A stretch of 64,000 nucleotides of DNA, from contig NZ_CP013854.1 of the NCBI RefSeq assembly GCF_001698125.1, positions 6,076,001-6,140,000 of the forward strand. Reading direction: 5' to 3'. The notes under the pieces were generated by a model, which had not been told where the DNA came from, made no database searches, and saw nothing but the letters and a program-made list of their open reading frames with translations. Source of the stretch: Pseudonocardia sp. HH130630-07. GTDB lineage: Bacteria; Actinomycetota; Actinomycetes; Mycobacteriales; Pseudonocardiaceae. A program made the position numbers and the translations under genes. Shown piece after piece: positions 16,742 to 25,562 of the stretch (position 1 is its first letter; each line of letters starts with the position of its first letter).

Positions 16742-17554
16742 TCACGGCGCCGTCGCCGGGGCGGCGTCCAGCACCCCCAGTGCGCCGTAGACGGCGGCGT
16801 CCGGGAGATCGGACCGGTCCCGCCAGCGGCGGATGTCCACCAGCCCGGGATCGACGAGCCGGAAACCCGCCAGCGCCGCGCGCAGCTCGGCGCGGTCGCG
16901 CAGGTACGCGGGCGTCGCGCTGGTGGCCATCACCGCGGCCAGGTCCCGCATGTGGCCGGCCGCGACCTCGTCGTCCAGATCGTCGCTGCCGTGCGAGATC
17001 ACCAGTGCGCTGCCGGGGGCCAGCGCGGCGCGGTACGCCGCCACGACCGCGGACAGGTCGTCGGCCGGGGCCACGTAGTGCAGCGACGCCACCGCCAGGA
17101 CGGCGACGGGTGCGCCGAGGTCGAGCACGTCACGCACCTCCGGCGCGGACAGCACCGCGGCCGGGTCACGCAGGTCGGCCAGGGCGACCCGGACCCGCGG
17201 GTTCCCCTCCACCAGGGCCCGGCAGCAGGCCACCGCGACCGGCTCGATGTCGACGTAGACCACCCGGGCACCGGGAGCCCGGCGCTCGACGAACTCGTGG
17301 ACCCCGCCGCGGGTCGGGATGCCGGAGCCGAGATCGAGGAACTGGGTGATCCCGAGGCTGCAGCAGTGCTCGACCGCCCGGTGCAGGAACTCACGGTTGG
17401 CGTGACCGGCCTTGGCGGCGTCCGGGAAGCGGGCCAGCATGGCGTCACCCGCCGCGCGGTCGGACGCGAAGTTGTGCGACCCGCCCAGCATGTAGTCGTA
17501 GATACGGGCGGCGTTCGGCCGGTCGACGTCGACCTCGGGCAGCTCTGCGGTCAC
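16742..17554 (-). CDS. SAM-dependent methyltransferase, PF04672 (DUF574) type
   Basis: 270 residues from GTG 17554. It has the signature of the actinobacterial SAM-methyltransferase family PF04672: DVDRPNAARIYDYMLGGSHNF near the start, ANREFLHRAV, then the SAM-binding loop FLDLGSGIPTRGGVHEF and VVYVDIEPVAV. These are abundant in actinomycetes and mostly of unknown substrate. The 108-nt in-frame extension to 17662 was rejected because it has no family similarity and runs through a strong hairpin. Upstream lie a 13-bp-stem hairpin and an IdeR-like iron box. Confidence 0.88.
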   Translation of the reverse strand: MTAELPEVDVDRPNAARIYDYMLGGSHNFASDRAAGDAMLARFPDAAKAGHANREFLHRAVEHCCSLGITQFLDLGSGIPTRGGVHEFVERRAPGARVVYVDIEPVAVACCRALVEGNPRVRVALADLRDPAAVLSAPEVRDVLDLGAPVAVLAVASLHYVAPADDLSAVVAAYRAALAPGSALVISHGSDDLDDEVAAGHMRDLAAVMATSATPAYLRDRAELRAALAGFRLVDPGLVDIRRWRDRSDLPDAAVYGALGVLDAAPATAP

Positions 17555-17586
17555 GACCGCCAGTATGACCCGGCCCCCGACGCGGG

Positions 17587-17621
17587 ACGGCCCGGCCGCT
17601 GTGGTCTGGCGGCCGGGCCGT
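17587..17621 (-). terminator. Strong hairpin between DUF3817 and methyltransferase genes
   Basis: ACGGCCCGGCCGC, 9-nt loop, GCGGCCGGGCCGT: a perfect 13-bp GC-rich stem. It lies 48 nt after the stop of the DUF3817 gene and 33 nt before the methyltransferase start on the same strand. It looks like a terminator without a U-tract, common in high-GC actinobacteria. It could equally act as a 5'-leader structure. Confidence 0.55.
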
Positions 17622-17669
17622 GATTCCCGAACTGACGCGCCGCTCCCACCACGAAGCGACACGTGAAAA

Positions 17670-17688
17670 TTAGCGTAGGCTTACCTGA
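17670..17688. promoter_or_regulatory. IdeR/DmdR-like iron box
   Basis: TTAGCGTAGGCTTACCTGA matches 16 of 19 positions of the actinobacterial iron box TWAGGTWAGSCTWACCTWA. It overlaps the stop codon of the DUF3817 gene and lies 116 bp upstream of the methyltransferase start. The position relative to any promoter is unclear, so regulation is only suggested. Confidence 0.45.
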
Positions 17689-18029
17689 CTGTCAACCGCT
17701 CCGAGGCGACCGGTCCGCGTGACGTGGCGCTCGAAGGCGATCGTGGTCAGCGGCGGGATGCTGGCGAGCAGCCCGACGACCGTCGTCCGCAGGTCCCAGC
17801 GGAAGGTCCGGGCGGTCCACAGGGTGACGATCACGTAGGCGACGAACAGCGCGCCGTGGATCGGCCCGAACACCTGGACCCCCAGCTCGCTGGTGCCCAG
17901 CACCCACTTCACGAACATCCCCACGAGCAAGCCGGTCCAGGACGCGGCCTCGGCGACCGCGACGATCCGGAACGCGCGGGCCGTGACCGGGGCGACGACG
18001 GGGGCGGCGGGAGCGACCATGCCGTCCAC
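17670..18029 (-). CDS. DUF3817 small membrane protein
   Basis: 119 residues with the DUF3817 features: a first helix following TARAFRIVAVAEAASWTGLL, the phrase FGPIHGALFVAYVIVTLW, and a last helix VVGLLASIPPLTTIAFER. Three membrane segments. DUF3817 proteins are widespread in actinobacteria and sometimes fused to transporters, but no function is established. It is separated from its downstream neighbour by a hairpin. Confidence 0.85.
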   Translation of the reverse strand: MDGMVAPAAPVVAPVTARAFRIVAVAEAASWTGLLVGMFVKWVLGTSELGVQVFGPIHGALFVAYVIVTLWTARTFRWDLRTTVVGLLASIPPLTTIAFERHVTRTGRLGAVDSQVSLR

Positions 18030-18117
18030 TCTGCCGTATCCCGGGCCCGATCTTCTACCGGGTGTCGAATCACAACGAGTCGTGACCGCACGGTGACCGC
18101 GGCGTAGCGTGCTGTGA

Positions 18118-19035
18118 GTGGTTCACTCCCCGCACGGCAAGGTCCGGATCGGCGTCGGCCTGGTCGGTGCCCGCAGCACCGACGAGTTCGGCACGGAGTT
18201 CGAGGAGCTGGTCGACGCGCTCGACCGGTCCACGGTGGACTCCCTGTGGCTGGCCGACCTGGCGTCCAAGTCGGTGGTCGACCCGATGGTCGGGAGCACC
18301 TGGGCGGCCGCCCGGACCCGGCGGCTCAAGGTCGGCACCGGTGTCACCGTGCTCTCCGGCCGCAACCCGATGCTGCTGGCCGCCGAGCTCGCCACGCTGA
18401 CCGTCCTCGCCCCGAAGCGGATCCTGCCGGTGTTCGGGATCCGGGCGGCGTCACCGGAGGACCGGCAGCTGCACCCGGTCCCGGGGCGCCTGGCCGACGT
18501 GTTCGAGGAGTCGCTCGTCGTGCTCCGCCGGCTGCTGAGCGAGGACTCGGTGACCCACCACGGCGAGTTCTTCACCCTCGACGGGGCCACGGTCCTCCCC
18601 CGGCCGCCACGGCCGCCGGACATCTGGCTCGGCGGCCGCGCCGACGTCGGGCTGCGCCGGGCCGGGCGGCTCGCGGACGGCTGGCTGGCCAGCTTCCTGA
18701 CCCCCGCGGAGACCGCGCGCGGCCGCACCGTCATCGAGAAGGCCGCCGGGGACGCCGGCCGCACGATCGACGACGACCACTACGGGACCAACATCTGGGC
18801 CGCTCTGCCCGGCACCGACCTCGACGCCGCCCTGGAGCGCGCGGCGCAGCAGCGACCCGACATCGACCCGCGGGAGATCGTCGGGATCGGCTGGGAGGGC
18901 ACCGCCGAGCTGATCCGGCGGCACGTCGAGGGCGGGCTGACCAAGTTCGTCGTCCGGCCGTCGGCGCCGATCCCGGACTGGTTCGCCTATCTCGACCGGT
19001 TCTCCGCCGAGCTGGGGCCGCTGGAGTCGGGCTGA
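18118..19035 (+). CDS. LLM-class F420/FMN-dependent oxidoreductase
   Basis: 305 residues from GTG 18118. Luciferase-like monooxygenase fold: RIGVGLVGARSTDEFGTEFE at the start, VGTGVTVLSGRNPMLLAAELATL, and PPDIWLGGRADVGLRRAGRLADGW-type sequence near residue 165. In actinobacteria these enzymes mostly use F420H2, sometimes FMNH2, to reduce or oxidise small molecules. The cofactor and substrate cannot be told from sequence by eye. It stands alone on its strand and ends 18 bp from a convergent SDR gene. Confidence 0.87.
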   Translation: MVHSPHGKVRIGVGLVGARSTDEFGTEFEELVDALDRSTVDSLWLADLASKSVVDPMVGSTWAAARTRRLKVGTGVTVLSGRNPMLLAAELATLTVLAPKRILPVFGIRAASPEDRQLHPVPGRLADVFEESLVVLRRLLSEDSVTHHGEFFTLDGATVLPRPPRPPDIWLGGRADVGLRRAGRLADGWLASFLTPAETARGRTVIEKAAGDAGRTIDDDHYGTNIWAALPGTDLDAALERAAQQRPDIDPREIVGIGWEGTAELIRRHVEGGLTKFVVRPSAPIPDWFAYLDRFSAELGPLESG

Positions 19036-19053
19036 GCCGGCGCGGCCGGGCGT

Positions 19054-19815
19054 TCAGCCGGTCGTCGAGATCCCGCCGTCCACCGGGATGACCGCGCCCG
19101 TCACGTAGGACCCGGCGGCCCCGGCGAGGAACAGCGTCGCCCCGACGACGTCGGACGCCCGGCCGATCCGCCCCAGCGGGGAGGCCGCGGCGATCTCCTC
19201 GCCCGCGTCCGCCAGGGTCGCCCGCATCATCCGGGACGGGAACGGGCCGGGCGCGATCGCGTTCACCGTGATGCCGCGCGGCCCGAGATCGCGGGCGAGC
19301 ACCCGGGTCAGCTGGTGCACGGCGGCCTTGCTCGCCGAGTAGCTGTAGGTCGGCAGCCGGGGCACGCGCAGCCCGTCGATGCTGCCGATGTTGATCACGC
19401 GCGCCGGGTCGTCGGGCGTGGCCGCGCCCTCCAGCAGCGGGAGCAGCGCGCGGGTGAGGAAGAACGGGGCCTTCACGTTGAGGTCGAGGACCTTGTCCCA
19501 GGCGTGCGCGGGGAACTCCTCCAGCGGCGCGCCCCAGGTGGCACCGGCGTTGTTGACGAGCAGATCGAGCCCGTCCTCGCGTTCGGCGATCTCGGCGGCG
19601 AGGCGCAGGCACTCCTGTTCCGAGGACAGGTCGGCGGGGATCCCGGTGGCGCCGTAGTCCGCCTCGGCGGCGGCGCACGCCGCGGCCTTGCGCCCGGCCA
19701 CGTACACCCGGGCGCCGGCCTCGGCCAGTCCGCGCGCGATCATCTCACCGATCCCGCTGGTACCGCCGGTGACCAGCGCGACCTTGCCCTCGACGTCGAA
19801 CAGCCCCTGGTGCAT
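19054..19815 (-). CDS. SDR-family oxidoreductase
   Basis: 253 residues from ATG 19815. Classical short-chain dehydrogenase: NAD(P)-binding VTGGTSGIGEMIARG, NNAGATWG, catalytic Ser in NIGSIDGLR and the YSASK pair (YSYSASKAAVHQL), then IAPGPFPSRMM. The C-terminus GAVIPVDGGISTTG is typical of FabG-like members. GRK after the second strand (VAGRKAA) favours NADP(H). A RhlG-like or 3-oxoacyl reductase activity is possible, but the substrate is unknown. Divergent from the DUF309 gene, 39 bp apart. Confidence 0.9.
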   Translation of the reverse strand: MHQGLFDVEGKVALVTGGTSGIGEMIARGLAEAGARVYVAGRKAAACAAAEADYGATGIPADLSSEQECLRLAAEIAEREDGLDLLVNNAGATWGAPLEEFPAHAWDKVLDLNVKAPFFLTRALLPLLEGAATPDDPARVINIGSIDGLRVPRLPTYSYSASKAAVHQLTRVLARDLGPRGITVNAIAPGPFPSRMMRATLADAGEEIAAASPLGRIGRASDVVGATLFLAGAAGSYVTGAVIPVDGGISTTG

Positions 19816-19854
19816 GGGGCGCACGCTAACCGATCGGATGGCATCGTCGGGGGC

Positions 19855-20361
19855 ATGACGCGTTCCCGCGACCGTGACGAGCAGGGCCGGGCCCGCAACT
19901 CCCGCCCGCGCGACGCCGCCGGACGCCCGCTGGACCGCGGGGCGGACGGCGTCGAACGGGTGCCGGAGGACCTGGTGCTCCCACCGGAGGCCGCCGTGAC
20001 CGAGGCCCAGCGACTGCTCGACGACGGTCTCCCGTTCCAGGCCCACGAGATCCTGGAGGGCTCCTGGAAGGGCGCCGACGACGACACCCGTGATCTCTGG
20101 CGGGCACTGGCCCAGTTCGCGGTGGGGCTCACCCACGCCCAGCGCGGCAACGCCCGCGGCGCGGTGTCCCTGCTGCGCCGCGGCACCGAGGGCATCCGGT
20201 TGTGGCGGGTGATGGACACTGCGCCACCGGCCGGGCTGGACCTCGACGCGCTCGTGACCCACGGCGACGCCCTCGCCGACGACATCGAGCGGGACGGCGT
20301 GCACCGCGCCACCGACGCCGGACGGCTGAGCCCGCGGCTCCGGGGCGAACGGCCCGCCTGA
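19855..20361 (+). CDS. DUF309 protein
   Basis: 168 residues. The central part is the DUF309 domain with its motif FQAHEILEGSWKG (about residue 62), then LWRALAQFAVGLTHAQRGN and GAVSLLRRGTEGI. DUF309 is a small all-helical domain with a conserved H-E pair and no known function. The N-terminal ~45 residues are charged and probably disordered. Its stop is two bases from the GTG of the next gene, so the two are likely co-transcribed. Confidence 0.88.
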   Translation: MTRSRDRDEQGRARNSRPRDAAGRPLDRGADGVERVPEDLVLPPEAAVTEAQRLLDDGLPFQAHEILEGSWKGADDDTRDLWRALAQFAVGLTHAQRGNARGAVSLLRRGTEGIRLWRVMDTAPPAGLDLDALVTHGDALADDIERDGVHRATDAGRLSPRLRGERPA

Positions 20362-20363
20362 CG

Positions 20364-21887
20364 GTGCCGGAACGTCGTTCGCCGGCGGTGCGGCTGCGCG
20401 CCCTGCTGCGCGAGGCCCGGTCCCTGCCCACGCTGCTGCTGCTCGCGCTGATCGCGGTCGCCGGGGTGCCGCTGGTCGTCGCGCTGACCCCGGAGCAGCA
20501 CGTCGAGGTGTTCGGCCAGGACGTCGGGGTCGGCGCCCGGGTGCCGCCCCCGTCGCTGTCCGGGCCGGCCCAGATCGTCCAGCTCGGCAACACCGCCTTC
20601 GATCTCACCCGGGTCGAGGTGTACGGCCCGATCCGGCCGCGACTGTCGATCGGGCCGTTGCAGCGCCCCGCCGACAACGGGCCGCTGCTCGGGCCGCAGA
20701 CCGCCGGGGACGCCGGGCACGCCGTCCGGGAGCTCACCGACGGCTTCGTGACCTGGTACCTCTGGGGCGCGGCCGGGATGGTGCTCGCCGCGGTCCTGGG
20801 CAGCGTCCTCATGGCGTGGGCCCGGCTGGTGCTCGCCCTGCGACGGGCCCGCAGCCGGGGACGGCGCCCGGTGCACTGGGACGACCACGCGGGGCCGATC
20901 GCCCGGATGACGGTCGTGGCCCTGACCGCGTCACTCGTCCTCTGGGGCGCGGCGGGGGCCGCCGCCGTGCAGGGCACCTCGGCCGGGCTCGCGACGATCA
21001 CCTCGCTGACCGACCTGGTCGGCGCGACGCAGGTCAGCCCCTCCCCCACCGGGCCCGCGATCAGCGGGGTGCCCGGGGCCGTCGTCGGGGACTCGCGGGC
21101 CGCCCGGATCGGCGGTCCCGCCGGGCCGGTCCCCGGCGGGCCGGCCGACCCCGCCGACGGCGTGTGCGCACGCAGCGTCGACTCCACCGCGGCCCAGCTG
21201 TCGCTGCTGCGCGGGGAACGGGTGCTCAACCTCGCCTGCGCCGGGGCGAGCGTCCCCGCCGGGCTGCGCGGGCCGCAGCAGCGGTCCGGGGTCACCGTGG
21301 CACCCCAGGTCGGCCGGCTCAAGCAGGTGCAGGGCCTGCAGTGGGTGGTCGTGGAGATCGGGCCGAACGACCTGGCGTGGTCGGACTTCCTGCTCTACTG
21401 CTACGGCCTCGCGACCTGCGACGACCGGCTCTCCGACGGCGAGTTCGAGGCCCGGCTGGCGACGTTCGCCCGGGACGTCGGCGCGCTGTTCTCCGACCTG
21501 GACGCGTTGGCGGACCGGCCCCGGGTCGTCGTCACGCTGTCCTACGACCCGTTCCCCGACCGGTTCGACCCGGCCTGTGCCGACATGCGCGGGCCTGCCG
21601 GTGCGCCGGGGCTCGACCAGGCCAAGATCGATCTGCTGGCCGAGCGGAACCGCAGGCTCAACGACGTCCTCGCCGACGGCGCCGCCCGGTTCGGCTTCAC
21701 CACCGCGGCCCCGAACCTCACCCCGCTCTGCGCACCGGCACCGGACGGGATGGGACCGGACCTGCAGGGACTGGACCGCCCCGACCCGTTCCACCCGACC
21801 GCGCTCGGGTCGCTCCGCACGGCCGCAGCGGTCGGCGCGGCGCTGGCGGTGGACCCGGACGAGCCGGGCCGAGGACCCGAGGGGTGA
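20364..21887 (+). CDS. Membrane-anchored SGNH/GDSL hydrolase
   Basis: 507 residues from GTG 20364, immediately after the DUF309 gene. One hydrophobic segment lies near residue 25, others near 145 and 195, then an outward-facing hydrolase domain. SGNH motifs: block I VVGDSRAARIG (Ser ~253), GPNDLAW with the Asn of block III, and block V DPFHPTALG with the Asp/His pair. Four or more cysteines (VCARSVD, LACAG, CYGLATCDD) suggest disulfides, which fits an extracytoplasmic location. Such enzymes are esterases or deacylases, and the cell-envelope substrate is unknown. Confidence 0.85.
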   Translation: MPERRSPAVRLRALLREARSLPTLLLLALIAVAGVPLVVALTPEQHVEVFGQDVGVGARVPPPSLSGPAQIVQLGNTAFDLTRVEVYGPIRPRLSIGPLQRPADNGPLLGPQTAGDAGHAVRELTDGFVTWYLWGAAGMVLAAVLGSVLMAWARLVLALRRARSRGRRPVHWDDHAGPIARMTVVALTASLVLWGAAGAAAVQGTSAGLATITSLTDLVGATQVSPSPTGPAISGVPGAVVGDSRAARIGGPAGPVPGGPADPADGVCARSVDSTAAQLSLLRGERVLNLACAGASVPAGLRGPQQRSGVTVAPQVGRLKQVQGLQWVVVEIGPNDLAWSDFLLYCYGLATCDDRLSDGEFEARLATFARDVGALFSDLDALADRPRVVVTLSYDPFPDRFDPACADMRGPAGAPGLDQAKIDLLAERNRRLNDVLADGAARFGFTTAAPNLTPLCAPAPDGMGPDLQGLDRPDPFHPTALGSLRTAAAVGAALAVDPDEPGRGPEG

Positions 21888-21933
21888 GCCGGCCCGCGGG
21901 CCGGGCGGACCAGGTGCGAGCGGCGGGCCGCCG

Positions 21934-22665
21934 TCACCCCAGAGCGGCGGAGATCGTCCGGGCCGCGGCCAGCAGGTCGTCCAGGTGTGCGCGCAACGCG
22001 TCGAGATCGGCGATCATCCGCAGCGACGTCAGCGACAGCGCCCCCACGACGGCCCCCGCCGAGTCCCCGACCGGTACGGCCAGGCAGTTGACGAACTCCT
22101 CGTGCTCGCCGTCGTCGACCCCCCATCCGCGCTCGGCGATCCGGTCCAGCTCGGCGTCCAGCTCGGCCGGCGCCAGCGTGGTGGCCGTGTGCCGGGTCCA
22201 GTCCGCGCCGGCGAGCAGCTCCGCCCGGCGGGCCGCCGGGAGCTGGGCCAGCACCACCTTGCCGACGCCGGTGCAGTTCAGCCGAACCGGCAGGCCGACC
22301 TGGGAGTACATCCGGATGCCGGACGCGTCCTCGACCTTGTCGACGTAGAGCACCTGGCTCTCGACGAGCTGCGCGAGGTGCAGCGTGTGCCCGGTGCGGG
22401 TGTGCAGGCCGCGCAGCGTCTCGTGCGCGATCCGGCGCAGGTCGATCTTGTCCAGCGCCCGCTGGGCGATCGCGATGATCCGCGGCCCGATCCCGTACGT
22501 CCCGTCGGAGTACCGGATCAGGAAGCTGACCCGCTCCAGGGTCTGCAGCTGCCGGAAGATCGTCGACGGGTGCACCTGGAAGTGCTCGGCCACCTGCGCG
22601 GTGGTCCGCGGGCCCTCCGAGATCAGCTCGATGATCTGGGTGGCCCGGAGGACGGTCGAGGACAT
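21934..22665 (-). CDS. IclR-family transcriptional regulator
   Basis: 243 residues from ATG 22665. N-terminal winged helix (TTAQVAEHFQVHPSTIFRQL) and C-terminal IclR effector domain (LPVRLNCTGVGKVVLAQLP, then VNCLAVPVGDSAGAVVGALS with a ligand-pocket cysteine). Divergent from the sulfatase gene. A 15-bp inverted repeat, TTGCA-N5-TGCAA, lies between them and again before the ABC-transporter operon, so this protein very likely controls both transcription units. An extended start at 22743 is possible but would place coding sequence over the operator. Confidence 0.9.
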   Translation of the reverse strand: MSSTVLRATQIIELISEGPRTTAQVAEHFQVHPSTIFRQLQTLERVSFLIRYSDGTYGIGPRIIAIAQRALDKIDLRRIAHETLRGLHTRTGHTLHLAQLVESQVLYVDKVEDASGIRMYSQVGLPVRLNCTGVGKVVLAQLPAARRAELLAGADWTRHTATTLAPAELDAELDRIAERGWGVDDGEHEEFVNCLAVPVGDSAGAVVGALSLTSLRMIADLDALRAHLDDLLAAARTISAALG

Positions 22666-22737
22666 GGGGCCCTTCTCGGGACGACGGCGCTCTTGACCCG
22701 AACGTCTACGCTCGGCGTGCAACATTCTCAATGACCA

Positions 22738-22752
22738 TTGCATTTATTGCAA
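22738..22752. promoter_or_regulatory. IclR operator A (sulfatase promoter)
   Basis: TTGCATTTATTGCAA: 5-bp inverted repeat TTGCA/TGCAA with a 5-bp AT spacer, an AT-rich island in GC-rich DNA. It ends 16 bp before the sulfatase start. An extra half site TGCAA lies at 22718-22722. The same 15-bp pattern precedes the transporter operon. Confidence 0.72.
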
Positions 22753-22768
22753 GCGACTGAGGAGCAGC

Positions 22769-24199
22769 GTGTCCGACGCACCCAACATCGTCCTCATCAT
22801 CACCGACCAGCAGCGGTTCGACACGATCGGCGCGCTCGGCCACGGGCACGCCCTCACCCCGACACTGGACCGCCTCGTCGACGAGGGGACGACGTTCACC
22901 AGGACCTACGTGACGTCGCCGTCCTGCGCACCGTCGCGGGCCAGCCTGTTCACCGGCATGTACCCGCACTCCACCGGGGTGCTGCGCAACGAGGACCCGT
23001 GGCACCACAGCTGGGTGGAGCAGCTCGCCGGCACCGGCTACCGGTGCGTGAACGTCGGCAAGATGCACACCTACCCCTACGAGACCTCCGCGGGGTTCCA
23101 CGAGCGGCACGTCGTCGAGAACAAGGACCGCTTCCCGCTGACCAACCCGCACTACCTCGACCAGTGGGACAAGGCGTTCTGGACGCGCGGGGTGACCAAG
23201 CCCGGCCGCGCCGTCTACCGCGAGCGCGCGGACTATCCCGACGCCATGGGGGCGTTCGTCTGGGAGGCGCCGGACGACCTGCACTCCGACACGTTCGTCG
23301 GCGGCCTGGCCGAGATGTGGCTCGACCGCTACACCGGCGACGAGCCGTTCTTCCTGCAGGTCGGGTTCCCCGGACCGCACCCGCCGTACGACCCCACGGC
23401 CGAGGCGCTGCAGCGCTACGACGGCGTACCCATGCCGCCCGCGAACCGCAGCGCCCCCGATCTCGCCGCCCAGCCCGCCGCACTGCAGGAGCTGCGCCGG
23501 CACAACCAGGAGATCGACCACGACTCGGTCGTCCACCCCGCCGACCCGACCGCCGCCCAGATCGACCGCCAGCGCCGGCACTACATGGCGAACGTCTCGA
23601 TGATCGACGACCAGGTCGCGGCGATCGTCGAGGCGCTGCGCCGGCGCGGGGTGCTCGACGACACGGTCATCGTGTTCACCTCCGACCACGGCGACTGCCT
23701 CAACGACCACGGTCACATCCAGAAGTGGACGATGTACGAGCCGAGCGTGCGGGTCCCGCTCATCGCCTGGGGTCCCGGCCGGGTCGCCGCCGACCGGCGG
23801 GTGGACGGGCTGACCGCGCTGATGGACATCGGCCCGACCGTGCTGGAGCTGGCCGGCGTCGAGCCGCCCGGCTGGATGGAGGCCCGGTCGCTGCTGCCCG
23901 CGCTGCGCGGCGAGCCGTGGCCCGGACGGGAGCACGCGTTCTCCGAGCACGCCCGGGACAAGGTGCTGACCGGGACGGCACTGATGACGATGGTGCGCGA
24001 CGAGCGCTACAAGCTCGTCGAGTTCGTCGACGACGACCGCGGGCAGCTGTTCGACCTCGAGGCCGACCCGCACGAGGAACACGACCTCTGGGACGACCCG
24101 GCCCACGATCCGGTCCGCCGGGACCTGCTCACCGCCGTGTCCCGCTGGCGCGCGCACAGCGCACTCACCACGGCGCCGTGGAAGGCCGCCTTCCGCTGA
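22769..24199 (+). CDS. Type I sulfatase, cytoplasmic
   Basis: 476 residues from GTG 22769. S1-family sulfatases hydrolyse sulfate esters using a formylglycine made from Cys or Ser. The motif SCAPSRASLFTG (Cys near residue 53) carries the CxPSR core that is converted. Metal-binding regions are ITDQQRFDT at the start and FTSDHGDCLNDHG (~300). There is no signal peptide, so the enzyme should act inside the cell on an imported sulfated substrate. It is followed by a carbohydrate ABC importer, a sugar kinase and a KDPG-type aldolase under the same operator. The formylglycine-generating enzyme is not in the window. A phosphonate or phosphodiester hydrolase is an alternative within the superfamily. 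Confidence 0.9.
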   Translation: MSDAPNIVLIITDQQRFDTIGALGHGHALTPTLDRLVDEGTTFTRTYVTSPSCAPSRASLFTGMYPHSTGVLRNEDPWHHSWVEQLAGTGYRCVNVGKMHTYPYETSAGFHERHVVENKDRFPLTNPHYLDQWDKAFWTRGVTKPGRAVYRERADYPDAMGAFVWEAPDDLHSDTFVGGLAEMWLDRYTGDEPFFLQVGFPGPHPPYDPTAEALQRYDGVPMPPANRSAPDLAAQPAALQELRRHNQEIDHDSVVHPADPTAAQIDRQRRHYMANVSMIDDQVAAIVEALRRRGVLDDTVIVFTSDHGDCLNDHGHIQKWTMYEPSVRVPLIAWGPGRVAADRRVDGLTALMDIGPTVLELAGVEPPGWMEARSLLPALRGEPWPGREHAFSEHARDKVLTGTALMTMVRDERYKLVEFVDDDRGQLFDLEADPHEEHDLWDDPAHDPVRRDLLTAVSRWRAHSALTTAPWKAAFR

Positions 24200-24248
24200 C
24201 GGCCGAGCGTGTCTACAGTGAGCCTCGCTCCGAATATTGCATAAGCAG

Positions 24249-24263
24249 TTGCATTATTTGCAA
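24249..24263. promoter_or_regulatory. IclR operator B (transporter operon promoter)
   Basis: TTGCATTATTTGCAA, the same TTGCA-N5-TGCAA pattern as operator A. A further TTGCA half site lies 12 bp upstream at 24237-24241. The site ends 30 bp before the binding-protein start and just ahead of its ribosome-binding site AAGGAGG. Confidence 0.72.
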
Positions 24264-24293
24264 TCTCGGACAGGACCCAAGGAGGGGTACGAG

Positions 24294-25562
24294 GTGCGTC
24301 GGAACCGAGTCGCGCTGGTCGCGGCCGTGGTCGCGACCGCCCTGCTCGCCGGGTGCGGTTCCGCACCGGCCGGCGGGGCGGGAGCGCCACCGGAGGCGGG
24401 CGGGACGCTCACCTTCGCCAACTGGCAGTGGAACGAGCCCGGCCGGGGCGAGCAGATCCTGGCCGCGGTGCAGGCCTACAACCAGGCCAATCCCGCCGCC
24501 CGGGTGGAGCCCGTGGCGATCACCCGGGCCGACTACGAGAAGACGATCAGCACCCAGATCGGGTCCGGCGGCGGGCCGGACCTGCTGGCCAGCCCGGCGC
24601 CGTTCTTCCACACGATGGCCGACGCGGACGTGCTCGTCGGCCTGGACGGGGTGCTCGGCCCGGAGCAGGAGGCCGCGCTGCGGCCCAACAACGCCGAGCT
24701 GCGCATCGACGGGACCCGGCTCGGCCTGGTGTGGGGCGTCGCGCCGTACGCGTTGTTCTGGAACCGGCGCATCCTCGACGAGGCCGGCGTCACGACCCCG
24801 CCGCGCACCGTCGACGAGCTGCTGACCGCCGCGGTGCAGGTGCACGAGCGCACCGGCCGGATCGGCTTCGCCACCCGCCACCAGCTCAACGAGGAGGAGG
24901 CGTGGTGGGACGACTTCGCCAGCTGGGTGTACGGCTTCGGGGGCGGCTGGGCCACCGACGGCCGGCTGACCATCGACAGCCCGCAGAACGTGGCCGCCGT
25001 GGAGGCGTTCGCGCGGATCTACGCCTCCGGGGCGTTCGCCGTCGGCGACGACGCGTCCACCTTCCGCAGCAAGTTCGGCGCCGGTGAGGTGGCCTTCGTG
25101 CTGGACAACGCCACCGTGGTGAGCAGCGCGCTCGCCAACAGCGCCGACCTCACCCCGGCCGACGTCGGCTCCACCGTGCTGCCCTTCCCCAGCGGCTCCT
25201 CCGGGGCGCAGTCGAACGTGATCGCGATCAACGCGAACTCGCCGAACCAGGCGCTGGCCAAGGACTTCCTGCGCTGGATGTACACCGAGGGCCCGCAGCG
25301 CGCGCTGGCCGACGCCCAGTTCCCGGCCGGGAACGGCACCACGGTGCCGCCGCCCGCGGACAAGGTCGCGGCGAACCGCTGGGTGGACTCCTTCTACACC
25401 CAGCTCGAGGACTCCCAGGGGCTGGTCGTCCCGGGCTTCGAGATCGAGACCCCGCAGATCCGCAACATCGTCCTCACCCGGGTGCAGCAGGTGCTGACCT
25501 CGGACACGAGCGCGGCCGAGGCGCTCGCCGAGGCCCAGCGCGACGCCGAGGCGCTGCGGTGA
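24294..25562 (+). CDS. Carbohydrate ABC transporter, substrate-binding lipoprotein
   Basis: 422 residues from GTG 24294, chosen for the AAGGAGG ahead of it and because it puts a signal peptide with lipobox LLAGC at the N-terminus. Family 1 extracellular solute-binding protein: TLTFANWQWNEPGR, RADYEKTISTQIGSG, VAPYALFWNRRILDEAG and a C-terminal VLTRVQQVLTSD helix. These bind mono- or oligosaccharides. In this operon the ligand is likely a sulfated sugar or uronate-derived acid, which is inference from neighbours. First gene of the importer operon, overlapping the first permease gene by four bases. Confidence 0.9.
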   Translation: MRRNRVALVAAVVATALLAGCGSAPAGGAGAPPEAGGTLTFANWQWNEPGRGEQILAAVQAYNQANPAARVEPVAITRADYEKTISTQIGSGGGPDLLASPAPFFHTMADADVLVGLDGVLGPEQEAALRPNNAELRIDGTRLGLVWGVAPYALFWNRRILDEAGVTTPPRTVDELLTAAVQVHERTGRIGFATRHQLNEEEAWWDDFASWVYGFGGGWATDGRLTIDSPQNVAAVEAFARIYASGAFAVGDDASTFRSKFGAGEVAFVLDNATVVSSALANSADLTPADVGSTVLPFPSGSSGAQSNVIAINANSPNQALAKDFLRWMYTEGPQRALADAQFPAGNGTTVPPPADKVAANRWVDSFYTQLEDSQGLVVPGFEIETPQIRNIVLTRVQQVLTSDTSAAEALAEAQRDAEALR

